From contig CAWIDG010000023.1 in assembly GCA_963834875.1 (NCBI GenBank), forward strand, positions 1-64,000: DNA of 64,000 nucleotides, in the 5' to 3' direction. This DNA comes from DATAGF01 sp963834875 (lineage in GTDB: Bacteria > Actinomycetota > Thermoleophilia > Miltoncostaeales > Miltoncostaeaceae). Below, piece after piece: positions 52,226 to 60,387 of this stretch. Within the stretch, counting starts at the first letter, position 1; the number at the start of each line of letters is the position of its first letter. A program made the position numbers and the translations under genes. Below the pieces are notes generated by a model. The model made no database searches. It was given only the letters and a program-made list of their open reading frames with translations, and was not told the DNA's origin.

Positions 52226-52726
52226 ATGTCGCGCACGTGCACCGTCTGTCGCCACGAGGCCCGAGCCGACGTCAACCGCGCGCTTGTCCAGGGCGAGCCG
52301 CACCGACGCATAGCGAAGCGGTGGTCACTCGGCGAGACAGCGGTCCAGCGCCACAAGGCACATATCGGTGCGCCGGTGCTCGCCGAGTGGTCAGCCTCCC
52401 GGCCCGAGGTTTACGCTGGGCTGGCGGACTACACCGCGGAACTCGAGCGGGACGCGCGCCGCATCGCGGAGGAGGCGAGGGAGAGCGGCAACCCCCGGCT
52501 CGAGCTACAGGCGCTCTCCGCTAGCCGCGCGCACGTTGAGCTGATGGCCAAGCTGGCCACCACCGCGCAGAACCTCGAGCCCGAGGAGCGCCTCGAGCGC
52601 GAGCGTCAGGCCGAGGCCGCTCGCTGTTGCGGCCACCCTCGGAGCTGTGGATCAGCTGGTCGAACCAGGGCAACCTCTGCCGGGGGGTGGCCCAGGTCCT
52701 TCTGGAGCGGGTCGCCGAGCGCCTGA
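52226..52726 (+). CDS. Zinc-finger/HTH protein of mobile elements (C-terminus uncertain)
   Basis: MSRTCTVCRHEARADVNRAL, VQGEPHRRIAKRWSLGETAV, QRHKAHIGAPVLAEW. The CxxC with following His is a small zinc motif, and the rest is a helix-turn-helix. Similar openings are common in phage and plasmid genes of actinobacteria, some annotated as small terminase or transposase-like proteins. Helices rich in Glu/Arg follow (DYTAELERDARRIAEEARES, RLELQALSASRAHVELMAKL). The frame after about 52620 no longer looks protein-like, so a displacement is probable and the true end unclear. Confidence 0.5.
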   Translation: MSRTCTVCRHEARADVNRALVQGEPHRRIAKRWSLGETAVQRHKAHIGAPVLAEWSASRPEVYAGLADYTAELERDARRIAEEARESGNPRLELQALSASRAHVELMAKLATTAQNLEPEERLERERQAEAARCCGHPRSCGSAGRTRATSAGGWPRSFWSGSPSA

Positions 52727-52783
52727 ACGGCATGGTCAACCGAGGCCACCTTCACCCGGGGCCTGAACGAGGTTCCGTCCCCA

Positions 52784-52807
52784 GCTCCTCCACCAGCTCC
52801 TCCACCA
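52784..52807 (+). repeat. Two tandem copies of GCTCCTCCACCA, right end of the island
   Basis: Exact match of 47531-47554, 109 bp inside attR. See the left copy. Confidence 0.55.
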
Positions 52808-52882
52808 GTAGTACGGCCACAGACGGTCCCTAGTGGTGGTGGAGGACCGGGATCAGCCTCCGCGTGGCCTCGCTCGAAACGA

Positions 52883-52911
52883 CGAGACCCCGCTTGTCAT
52901 GCGGGGCCTCG
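52883..52911 (-). terminator. Terminator of tRNA-Thr carried by the island
   Basis: CGAGACCCCGC and GCGGGGCCTCG form an 11-bp stem with one mismatch around TTGTCAT, right after the tRNA 3' end on the minus strand. Confidence 0.65.
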
Positions 52912-52915
52912 GGGA

Positions 52916-52990
52916 AGCCGGAGCGGGGATTCGAACCCCGGACCTGCCGCTTACAAGGCGGCTGCTCTGACCAGGCTGAGCTACTCCGGC
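52916..52990 (-). tRNA. tRNA-Thr (anticodon UGU)
   Basis: 75 nt on the minus strand. Acceptor GCCGGAG pairs with CTCCGGC; D-arm GTAGCTCAGCCTGGTCAGAG; anticodon loop CTTGTAA giving UGU; T-arm GGGTTCGAATCCC. No CCA encoded. Its 3' half (52916-52964) is repeated at 47432. The stop of the next gene overlaps the first 10 bases of the tRNA. Confidence 0.93.
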
Positions 52991-53676
52991 GTCTGAGACG
53001 TCAGGGTAGCGGCGCGGGGGGCGGTCGCCGGCTCGGTGCCGGCGAGGTGGCGGGCGAACGGGAGCGTCCCGACGAGCAGGACCGCCGCGCCGATCCCGGC
53101 GCCCAGGGTCTCAGAGAAGAGCATCGAGACGAAGATGATCGCCGCGCCCAGGGCGACGATCCAGCCCGCTTGGCGCGCGACCGGGCTGCGCTGGGCGAGG
53201 GCCAGGCCGATCACGACGAGCCCGGCGGCCATGATCTCCGGCCCGTGGGCGAGGACGCGCAGGATCCCGGCGTGGAGGCCGTCCCATGACTCGGCGGCAC
53301 CGTCGGCGAGGAGCGGGTCGCGGGCGTCGTCGGCGAGCCGGGCGCCGTGCAGGCCCCGCGCGGCGGCCGTCGCGACGAGGCCGATCGCGCCGAGGGGCGC
53401 GAGGATGCGGCCGGCCAGCGAGCCGACCGGGCTGGTGAGCCTGACGAGGTTGCCCAAGGCCAGCGCCGCGGGGACCATGAGCAGGGCGCCGACCAGGACC
53501 AGGCTCCAGGCCGCGACCCAGCGCCATGACGAGGCCTCGATCTCGGCCAGCTCCTCCAGCGGGGCTCCGTCGAGGCGCGGCAGCATCAGCCAGCCGAGCG
53601 CGAGCAGCGCCGGGGCGAAGGCCACCGATCCGGCGACCAGGGCGCGCTCGGCAGCCTCGGTCGGGGCGTGGGCCAT
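52981..53676 (-). CDS. Six-helix membrane protein, unknown function
   Basis: 231 residues: VAGSVAFAPALLALGWLMLP, WVAAWSLVLVGALLMVPAAL, ILAPLGAIGLVATAAARGLH, PEIMAAGLVVIGLALAQ, AGWIVALGAAIIFVSMLFS and LGAGIGAAVLLVGTLPFARH. No motif recognised. The stop codon lies within the tRNA-Thr 5' end, so transcript and tRNA may be linked. Confidence 0.6.
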   Translation of the reverse strand: MAHAPTEAAERALVAGSVAFAPALLALGWLMLPRLDGAPLEELAEIEASSWRWVAAWSLVLVGALLMVPAALALGNLVRLTSPVGSLAGRILAPLGAIGLVATAAARGLHGARLADDARDPLLADGAAESWDGLHAGILRVLAHGPEIMAAGLVVIGLALAQRSPVARQAGWIVALGAAIIFVSMLFSETLGAGIGAAVLLVGTLPFARHLAGTEPATAPRAATLTSQTPE

Positions 53677-53679
53677 CGT

Positions 53680-54891
53680 CTAGACGAGCCGGGACGTCCG
53701 CACGAGCTCGCCGGCGGCGACCGTGCGCCGCTCGGCCTCGACCACGGCCAGGTGGCTCGCTCCCGCCAGCGAGGTGATCGCGTGCGAGCCCTGGCGTGGC
53801 AGCGGGCGCAGGGCGCCGTCAGCCTCGGCGCAGCGGACCAGCTCGGTGCGGGGCGTCTGCTTGGCATAGCGCTCGGCCATCGGCATCCGGCGCTCCCACG
53901 AGTCGGCCCTCCCGACCAGCGGGCGCCCGAACGCGTGGAAGCAGACGGCGGCCGACACCGGGTTCCCCGGCAGCCCGAGGACGAGCTGCTCGCCGCGGCG
54001 CCCCAGCCAGAGGGGGTGGCCGGGCCGGATCTGGACGCCGTACAGCAGCTCGCGCACGCCGCACGCCTCGAGCGCGGGGCGCAGGTGGTCGTGCCGTCCC
54101 ACGGACACCCCTCCGGTGGTGACGAGCAGGTCGGGCGCCTCGCCGCCGCCGTCGTCGAGCAGGGCGCCGATCGTCGCGATGGTCGCATCCCGGTCGTCGG
54201 GCACGACCGCCCGCGCCACGACCCGCGCGCCCGCCGCCTCGGCCTGGGCGGCGACGCCCGGCCGATTGGCGTCGAAGACCTGGCCCGGCCCGAGCTCGTC
54301 CCCCGCCGGCACGACCTCGTCGCCGCTGCCGAGCACCGCCACCCGCGGGCGGCGGGCGCACGCGACCCGCGCGTGGCCGGCACCCGCGACGACGGCCACC
54401 TCGTGCGCGCCCACGAGCCGCCCCGCGCGCAGGAGGGTTTGCCCGACGTGCACGTCCTCGCCCCGGCGGCGCACGGACGTGCCCGCGGGGGGAGGGACGA
54501 CGGCGCGGACGCCCTCCCCCTCCTCCACCGCGTCCTCCACGCGCAGGATCGCGTCGGCGCCCTCCGGCAGCTCGGCCCCCGTGGAGATGCGGATCGCCTC
54601 GCCGGGCCGCAGCGCCGCGCCGAACGGGGCGCCCGCGCGGCTCTCGCCGACCAGGCGCAGCGCCTCTCCGGTCGCGGCGTCGGCCGCGCGGAGCGCGTAG
54701 CCGTCCATGGCCGAGTTGGTGAAGGCCGGGTGGTCGCCGCGGGCGCGGACGTCCTCGGCGAGGACCCGGCCGACGAGCTCCTCGAGCGGCACCGGCTCGG
54801 CCGGGAGCCGGAGCGCGAGCCCGCGCACGGCGTCGAGCGCCTCGTCGAACGTGACGTCGCGGAGGCCGCTCTCGGGCACGGCCCGCATCAT
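53680..54891 (-). CDS. moeA: Molybdopterin molybdotransferase MoeA
   Basis: 403 residues. Inserts molybdate into adenylylated molybdopterin. Motifs: TFDEALDAVRGLALRLPAEP, HPAFTNSAMDGYALRAADAA, ISTGAELPEGADAILRVEDA, VAVLGSGDEVVPAGDELGPG, LLVTTGGVSVGRHDHLRPAL and LVLGLPGNPVSAAVCFHAFG. Full length. Overlaps the GH3 gene by four bases (ATGA). No other Mo-cofactor genes in the window. Confidence 0.93.
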   Translation of the reverse strand: MMRAVPESGLRDVTFDEALDAVRGLALRLPAEPVPLEELVGRVLAEDVRARGDHPAFTNSAMDGYALRAADAATGEALRLVGESRAGAPFGAALRPGEAIRISTGAELPEGADAILRVEDAVEEGEGVRAVVPPPAGTSVRRRGEDVHVGQTLLRAGRLVGAHEVAVVAGAGHARVACARRPRVAVLGSGDEVVPAGDELGPGQVFDANRPGVAAQAEAAGARVVARAVVPDDRDATIATIGALLDDGGGEAPDLLVTTGGVSVGRHDHLRPALEACGVRELLYGVQIRPGHPLWLGRRGEQLVLGLPGNPVSAAVCFHAFGRPLVGRADSWERRMPMAERYAKQTPRTELVRCAEADGALRPLPRQGSHAITSLAGASHLAVVEAERRTVAAGELVRTSRLV

Positions 54892-55931
54892 CGCAGGCGC
54901 TCCCGGAGGGCGATCACCCGCGCGACCGCCGCCTCCGAGGCCGCGCGGGCGCGGGGATCGGACGCGACCGCGCCGCGCAGGGCGCCGGCCGCGGCGACGC
55001 CGTTCTCGAGGCCCGTGTACATCACGAGGTCGCTGCCGGCCGCGGCCGCGCGCACGGCGACGGCTCCCGGCCCGCCGACCGGGGCGAGGGCGGGCGTGTC
55101 GAGGGCGTCCGTGACGGCCACCCCGCGGAAGCCCAGGCGCCGGCGCAGCTCGCCCGTCGCGATGCGCCGCGAGAGCGCGGCAGGGCTCGCCGGGTCGAGC
55201 GCCGGGTAGACGGCGGTGCCGACCATGACCAGCGGGACGCCGCGCCGGATCAGGACGGCGAACGGCGCCATGTCCACCGACCGCAGCTCGCGGGCGCTGA
55301 GATCGATGCGCACCGGCGCGGCGTCGGTGGTCTCGGTCGCCGCCCCCAGGCCCGGGAAGTGCTTGGCGGTCGCGGCCACCCCGGCGGCGCGCAGCCCGTC
55401 GGCGAAGGCGGTGCCGGCCGCGGCCACGGCCCGCGCCGAGGTCCCGAACAGCCGCCCGTCCCGCGCCAGGGCCGAGTCGGGACGCGCCACGTCGGCCACA
55501 GGCGCGAGGTCGACGTTCGCCCCGACGCCCTCAAGGAGCCGCCCGGCGGCGCGGCCGGCGGCGCGGGCCGAGGCCGGACCGGCAGCGCCGATCTCCTCCG
55601 CCCGGCGCCCCGGTGGCCCCGGCAGCCGGCGCACCAGCCCGCCCTCCTGGTCGACCATCACCAGCAGCGGCGCGCGGAGGCCGGCCGGGCGCGGGATCGA
55701 CTGCAGGCGGGCGATCAGGTCGCGGGCGCCGTCAAGCCCGGCGACGTTTCCGCCCAGCAGGAGGACCGCGCCGGCCTCGCCTCGCCGGATCCGGGCCTCG
55801 AGCGCGGGTGGCGGCGTCGTGCCCGGAAAGCCGTAGACGACCCGCTGGCCGGCGAGCTGGGCCGGCGTGAGGTCGGCCGCCGTGGCGGGCGCCGCGGCGA
55901 CGAGCAGCGCGGTGACGAGGCCCCCGATCAC
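54888..55931 (-). CDS. Glycoside hydrolase family 3, beta-N-acetylhexosaminidase (NagZ-like), secreted
   Basis: 347 residues. GTG 55931 begins a signal peptide (VTALLVAAAPATAADLTPAQ). GH3 motifs: GAVLLLGGNVAGLDGARDLI, VMVDQEGGLVRRLPGPPGRR, TAKHFPGLGAATETTDAAPV and FRGVAVTDALDTPALAPVGG, which holds the nucleophile Asp. NagZ enzymes remove GlcNAc from muropeptides. The upstream neighbour MsrB is on the same strand, 12 bp away. Confidence 0.85.
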   Translation of the reverse strand: MIGGLVTALLVAAAPATAADLTPAQLAGQRVVYGFPGTTPPPALEARIRRGEAGAVLLLGGNVAGLDGARDLIARLQSIPRPAGLRAPLLVMVDQEGGLVRRLPGPPGRRAEEIGAAGPASARAAGRAAGRLLEGVGANVDLAPVADVARPDSALARDGRLFGTSARAVAAAGTAFADGLRAAGVAATAKHFPGLGAATETTDAAPVRIDLSARELRSVDMAPFAVLIRRGVPLVMVGTAVYPALDPASPAALSRRIATGELRRRLGFRGVAVTDALDTPALAPVGGPGAVAVRAAAAGSDLVMYTGLENGVAAAGALRGAVASDPRARAASEAAVARVIALRERLR

Positions 55932-55943
55932 GGCCGCGCCAGA

Positions 55944-56339
55944 CTACCCCTCCTCGCGCCCCTCGAAGTCGAGCGAGGCGGAGTTGATGCAGTAGCGCAG
56001 CCCGGTGGGGCGAGGGCCGTCGGGGAAGACGTGGCCCAGGTGCGCGCCGCAGCTCCCGCACACGACCTCGGTGCGGACCATCCCGTGACGGGTGTCCGCG
56101 CGGTCCTCGACCGCGTTGCCGGCGGCGGGCTCGTAGAAGCTCGGCCAGCCGGTGCCCGACTCGAACTTCGTGCCCGAGTCGAAGAGCGGCTCGCCACAGA
56201 CGACGCACCGGTAGGTGCCGTCCTCGTGGTGGTCTGCGTACCGCCCGGTGAACGGCCGCTCTGTGGCCCCCTCCTGGGTTACTGCATACTGCTCGGGCGT
56301 GAGGCGCTCGCGAAGCTCTGCGCGGCGGTCGTCCGACAT
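55944..56339 (-). CDS. msrB: Peptide-methionine (R)-S-oxide reductase
   Basis: 131 residues. Zn sites CVVCGEPL and CGSCGAHLGHVFPDGP; substrate loop TKFESGTGWPSFYEP; catalytic Cys in RYCINSASLDF. All family residues are present. Repairs oxidised methionine in proteins. Divergent from the NlpC/P60 gene. Confidence 0.93.
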   Translation of the reverse strand: MSDDRRAELRERLTPEQYAVTQEGATERPFTGRYADHHEDGTYRCVVCGEPLFDSGTKFESGTGWPSFYEPAAGNAVEDRADTRHGMVRTEVVCGSCGAHLGHVFPDGPRPTGLRYCINSASLDFEGREEG

Positions 56340-56379
56340 CTCGTCCCTCCCGGTCGACGCGGGGTCGGTCCAGTCGGGA

Positions 56380-57438
56380 TGGTCCCACAGGCGGGCCGCG
56401 CTGCGCCTCCTGGCGCCGGTCGCCGCGATCCTCGCCCTGCTGACGGGCGCCGTCATCGCCGCGGCGCTGACGGCGCCCACCGCGCCCGCCCCGGCCGACC
56501 CCTCCAGGTGGGCGCGTCCGGCCGCGGACCGGCTCGCTGGCGCGGGCCTCTGGCCGGAGCTGGCCGGGACCGACCTCGGGCGCGACGCGACCCGCGCCGA
56601 TCTGGACCGCGCGGTGGGCATCCTCACCGGCGTCCCGACCGCGAGCCCCGACCCCGCGGCGCCGGCCGGGGCATGGGTCGTCCACCGGCTGATCGTGGCG
56701 GCCGTGGGGCTCGAGCCCGAGCGGCTGGGGCTGCAGGCGCTGGCCACCGACGACGGCCGGAGGCTGCCGCTGCCGCCGAACTTCGGGTCGGAGGTCCTCG
56801 CCCGCGAGCTCGGCCTGGTGCGCAACCACCGCCGCGACGAGCTCGAGCGGTCCCGCGGCGAGCCCGTGCGCCTGGGCAACCTGGCCGCCATGGTCGACCG
56901 GGCGAGGGCGATCACCGACGAGGACCGCCTCAGGCTGGCCCGCTTCCGCGACATCCGGCTGCCGTCGATGAGCGGCGCGCGCCTCGCCGTCGTGCGCGCG
57001 GCGCTCGCGCAGGTGGGCCAGCCGTACGTCTGGGGCGGCGAATGGCCCTCGCCGGCGTCGCCTCGGGGGCCGCAGGCCCACGGGGGCTTCGACTGCTCCG
57101 GCCTGGCCTGGTGGGCGTTCACCGCGGGCCCGCCGCGCCGCGCGGCCGCGCTCGAGGGGGCACTGCGCGGCCGGACCACGGCGGACGTCATGGCCTGGGC
57201 GCGGCCGCGCGAGCGGGCGCCGATCGCCGCGCTCGCGCCCGGAGACCTCGTGTTCTTCGGCGACCGCGGGCGGCGGTCGCGGCGCGGGACCATCTCCCAC
57301 AACGGGATCGTCCTCGGCAACGGCTGGATGGTCCACGCCTCGGGCTCGCGCGGCGGCGTCTCGGTGAGCCATCTGGAGGACTACTGGCCCGAGGGCCAGG
57401 CCTTCGGCCGGCGGGTGTCGGAGCTGGGCCCCGCGTAA
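56380..57438 (+). CDS. NlpC/P60 peptidoglycan hydrolase with SLH-like N-terminal segment
   Basis: A membrane anchor or signal (LLAPVAAILALLTGAVIAAA) is followed by an S-layer-homology-like segment (WARPAADRLAGAGLWPELAG, LGRDATRADLDRAVGILTG). The C-terminal NlpC/P60 domain has ALAQVGQPYVWGGEWP, nucleophile GGFDCSGLAWWAF, GDLVFFGDRG and His in TISHNGIVLGNGWMVHASGS. No ATG, GTG or TTG lies in frame upstream of the anchor except far inside msrB. The ATG at 56380 fits if one base is displaced just after it. Start therefore unresolved. Confidence 0.78.
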   Translation, partial: WSHRRAALRLLAPVAAILALLTGAVIAAALTAPTAPAPADPSRWARPAADRLAGAGLWPELAGTDLGRDATRADLDRAVGILTGVPTASPDPAAPAGAWVVHRLIVAAVGLEPERLGLQALATDDGRRLPLPPNFGSEVLARELGLVRNHRRDELERSRGEPVRLGNLAAMVDRARAITDEDRLRLARFRDIRLPSMSGARLAVVRAALAQVGQPYVWGGEWPSPASPRGPQAHGGFDCSGLAWWAFTAGPPRRAAALEGALRGRTTADVMAWARPRERAPIAALAPGDLVFFGDRGRRSRRGTISHNGIVLGNGWMVHASGSRGGVSVSHLEDYWPEGQAFGRRVSELGPA

Positions 57439-57508
57439 GAGGCGGGAATAGCCGCGCGCCGCGCGGCGTCTTGTGCTGGCAGGTCCACCACCATCAGGAG
57501 GAACTGCC

Positions 57509-58530
57509 ATGACCAGCACCACGACCTTCCGCCCGCGCGTCCGCCGCCGCTCCGTCGCGGGGCTGCTCGCCGCCGGCGCACTGCTCGCCGCCGGCGCGGG
57601 CCTCGCGGCCGACCAGGCCGAGGCCGCCGTGTCGGCCCAGGTGGCCAACGGGACGCTCCTCGTCAACGGCGACTTCCGGGACGACTCGATCACGCTGCGC
57701 CTGCAGGCCGGCGTGTCGACGATGCTCGAGGTCGACGGCGACGGCGACGGGACCGCCGACAGCACCTTCGACCGGGCGACCTTCGACCGCATCGTCGTCA
57801 ACGCCCGCGGCGGCGACGACACCGTCCGGATCGACGACGCCAACGGCACCTTCACCGACACGGAGATCACCACGGTCTCCGGCGGCGCCGACGACGACAC
57901 GCTCCTCGGCGGCGGTGGGGCCGAGCTCTACTTCGGCGGCCCCGGCAAGGACGCCATCGACGGCAACCGCGGCAACGACACCGCCCTCATGGGCTCGGGG
58001 CACGACGTCTTCACCTGGGACCCGGGCGACGGCAGCGACGTCATCGAGGGCCAGGGCGGCTACGACACCATGGACTTCAACGGCTCCGGCGGCGACGAGA
58101 TCTTCGACGCCTCGGCCAACGGGCCGCGGCTGCGGTTCTTCCGCGAACGCCGGGAACATCACCATGGACACCGACGGCGTGGAGAAGGTCGACCTCGACG
58201 CGCTCGGCGGGCTTGGACAGCGCCACGGTGAACGACCTCTCCGGCACCGACGTGAAGAAGGTCTACGTCGACCTCGCCGCGGCGATCGGCGGCACCGCCG
58301 GCGACGGCGTGGCCGACTCGGTGACCGTCAACGCGACGCCGGGCGACGACGAGATCGACATCCGGCCGCGCAACGGCAGGGCCGTCGTGGAGGGGCTCGC
58401 GGCGAAGGTCGTCGTGGCGAACCCCGAGGCGGCGAACGACACCCTGACCGTCAACGCCCTCGGCGGCGACGACGAGATCCACCTCGGCGCCGGGCTCAGC
58501 GCGCTGATCCCGACGACGGTCCGGGCGTAG
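57509..58530 (+). CDS. Secreted RTX-like calcium-binding repeat protein (two frame displacements)
   Basis: ATG 57509 follows AGGAGGA. Signal peptide: SVAGLLAAGALLAAGAGLAA. Asp/Gly-rich repeats of the hemolysin type follow (VNARGGDDTVRIDDANGTFT, VSGGADDDTLLGGGGAELYF, GGPGKDAIDGNRGNDTALMG, PGDGSDVIEGQGGYDTMDFN). Extra bases near 58145 and 58215; corrected, the protein has 339 residues and its second half reads TVNATPGDDEIDIRPRNGRA and VNALGGDDEIHLGAGLSALI. Typical surface protein of Solirubrobacterales; function unknown. Confidence 0.78.
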
Positions 58531-58549
58531 ACCCGCTGCCACCGATCTG

Positions 58550-58578
58550 GCCATCCCGCCGCTCAGCGGCGGGATGGC
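58550..58578 (+). terminator. Terminator hairpin after the RTX-like gene
   Basis: A 13-bp perfect stem (58550-58562 with 58566-58578, CATCCCGCCGC/GCGGCGGGATG core) and a TCA loop. A second, looser copy of the same segment follows at about 58590-58640 (both start CCGATCTGGCCA), so the terminator region is duplicated. Confidence 0.75.
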
Positions 58579-58717
58579 GGGTAGCACCACGCCGATCTGG
58601 CCAGCTCGCCGCTCAGCCGGCTGGATCGCCGGTCGCCGCTGCGCCCCGCGCCGTGGCAGCAGCAGGTCGTGCCAATTGGCCCGCCTCACACCGCGCCTGG
58701 GCAGTCCGCCGCGGGGG

Positions 58718-60333
58718 CTAGGCGCCGAGCGCGGGCTCCCCAAGGCTGGCGAGGCGGACGTTCTGGCGGTAGTCGATCGGCACGGTGACGAGGGCCGGGC
58801 CGCCCTCGGCGAGGGCCGCCTCGAGCGCAGCGCGCAGGGAGCCGCCGTCGCTCGCGTGCCGGTGGCTCCAGCCGAAGGAGCCGCCAGGCCCGCCCAAACG
58901 GGGTTGCCGAACTCGATCGCGTGGGTGCGGCCGAAGCGGCGCTCCTGCTTCCAGCCGATCACCCCGTAGGCGCCGTCCACCCAGACCACGACGACGACCG
59001 GCAGGCCGAGCCGGGTGGCGGTCTCCATCTCCTGCACGTTCATCATGAAGCCGCCGTCGCCGGAGACCGTGACGGCGCGGCGCTCGGGCTGCGCCAGGGC
59101 GGCCGCGATGGCGCCCGGCAAACCGATGCCCATCGTCGCGAAGCCGTTGCTGATGACGACGGTGTTCGGCTCGTAGGCCGGGAAGAGCCGCCCGAGCCAG
59201 AGCTTGTGGGCGCCGACGTCCGAGATGAGGATGTCCGAGGGGCCCATCGCCGCCCGGATCGCCAGGATGGCCGACTGGGGGCTGACGAAGCCGGGCCGCT
59301 CGACGGTCGCCCGCAGCTCGGTCGTCAGGGCGACGCGCAGGCGGGTGGCATAGGACGGCACCGGCCCGGGGGGCAGCTCCTCCCGCAGCAGCCGGAGGGT
59401 CTCGCCGACGTCGCCGACCAGCTCGACCTCGGGGATGTACTCCGCGTCCACCTCGGCCGGACGGGCGTCAACGTGCACGATCCGCTTGCGCCCCTCGCCG
59501 TTCCACGCCGCGGGCCCGAATTCGACGAGGTCGTAGCCGACGCACACGACGACGTCGGCCTCGTCGAGGCCGGCGGTGATGCTGTCGCGGGCCTGCACCC
59601 CGACGGCGGGCAGCGACAGCAGCGAGCGGTCGTCCAGCGCCCCCTTGCCCATGAAGGTCGGGCAGGCCGGGATGCCCGCGTGCTCGCAGAGCGCCCGCAG
59701 CTCGCCGGCGGCGCCGGCGCGGATCGTCCCGTTGCCGGTGAGGATCACGGGCCGGCGCGCTCCCCGGACGATCTCCGCCGCCTCCCGCACGGCGCCGTCG
59801 TCCGGGTGCGGCGGCTCGGGGAGGCTCTTGGCGAGCGGGTGGGCCGAGGAGGGCAGCTCGGCGGCCGCGATCGTCTCGGACAGCTCCAGGTGGGCCGGCC
59901 CGGGCCGCTCGGCCTCGGCCAGCTTGAAGGCCTTCCGGACGACCTCGGGGACGGTCTCGGGTCGCTCGATGCGCGCGTTCCACTTTGTGACCGGGCGGAG
60001 CATGTCGACGACGTCGACGTACTGGTGGCTCTCCTTGTGGACCAGGTCGAGGCGCACCTGGCCGGTGATCGCGACCATCGGGGCGTAGTCGAGGTACGCG
60101 TCGGCGACGCCGGTGATCAGGTTGGTCGCCCCCGGCCCCAGCGTGCCGAGGCACACGCCGGCCCGGCCCGTGAGCCGCCCGTGGACGTCGGCCATGAACG
60201 CCGCCCCCTGCTCGTGGCGCACGATCACGATCTCGATCGGCGAGCGGCGCAGCGCCTCCACGATCTCGAGGGTCTCCTCCCCGGGGATGGCGAAGATGCG
60301 CTCGACGCCCTCCGACTCGAGGCACCTCACCAT
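58718..60333 (-). CDS. Acetolactate synthase large-subunit-like ThDP enzyme (one frame displacement)
   Basis: ThDP-dependent enzyme of the acetolactate synthase/benzoylformate decarboxylase superfamily. MVRCLESEGVERIFAIPGEE with the catalytic Glu; RHEQGAAFMADVHGRLTGRA; GPGATNLITGVADAYLDYAP. Middle domain: GARRPVILTGNGTIRAGAAG. ThDP motif: VSGDGGFMMNVQEMETATRL then GLPVVVVVWVDGAYGVIGWK. One base missing near 58881; corrected, 538 residues. No small regulatory subunit nearby, so it may be catabolic. The start may be TTG upstream (about 60372), since L/Q-rich AAELM precedes the ATG. Confidence 0.82.
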
Positions 60334-60387
60334 CAGCTCGGCGGCCTGCAGGAGCAGCCTCCCTCGTCAACGCGTGGATGCCGGAGC

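Larger units (their letters stand above)
47432..52964. mobile_element. Genomic island integrated at tRNA-Thr(UGU)
   Basis: A 49-bp perfect direct repeat (47432-47480 and 52916-52964) bounds 5.5 kb. The right copy is the 3' half of the intact tRNA-Thr and starts exactly at its discriminator base; the left copy is a tRNA fragment without 5' half. This is the hallmark of tyrosine-integrase insertion at a tRNA 3' end. Cargo: a phosphatase, STAS protein, Hsp20, a 23-codon ORF and several orphan ORFs. No integrase or transfer gene was found, so the element is a non-autonomous or decayed island. The interior is gene-poor and contains a further tRNA 3' fragment (50942-50966). Confidence 0.8.

Noticed and set aside
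52627..52833. ORF with Ser/Thr-rich end (SSSTSSSTSSTATDGP) near attR
   Set aside because: The Ser-rich tail is just the translated GCTCCTCCACCA repeat; no ribosome site or family pattern.
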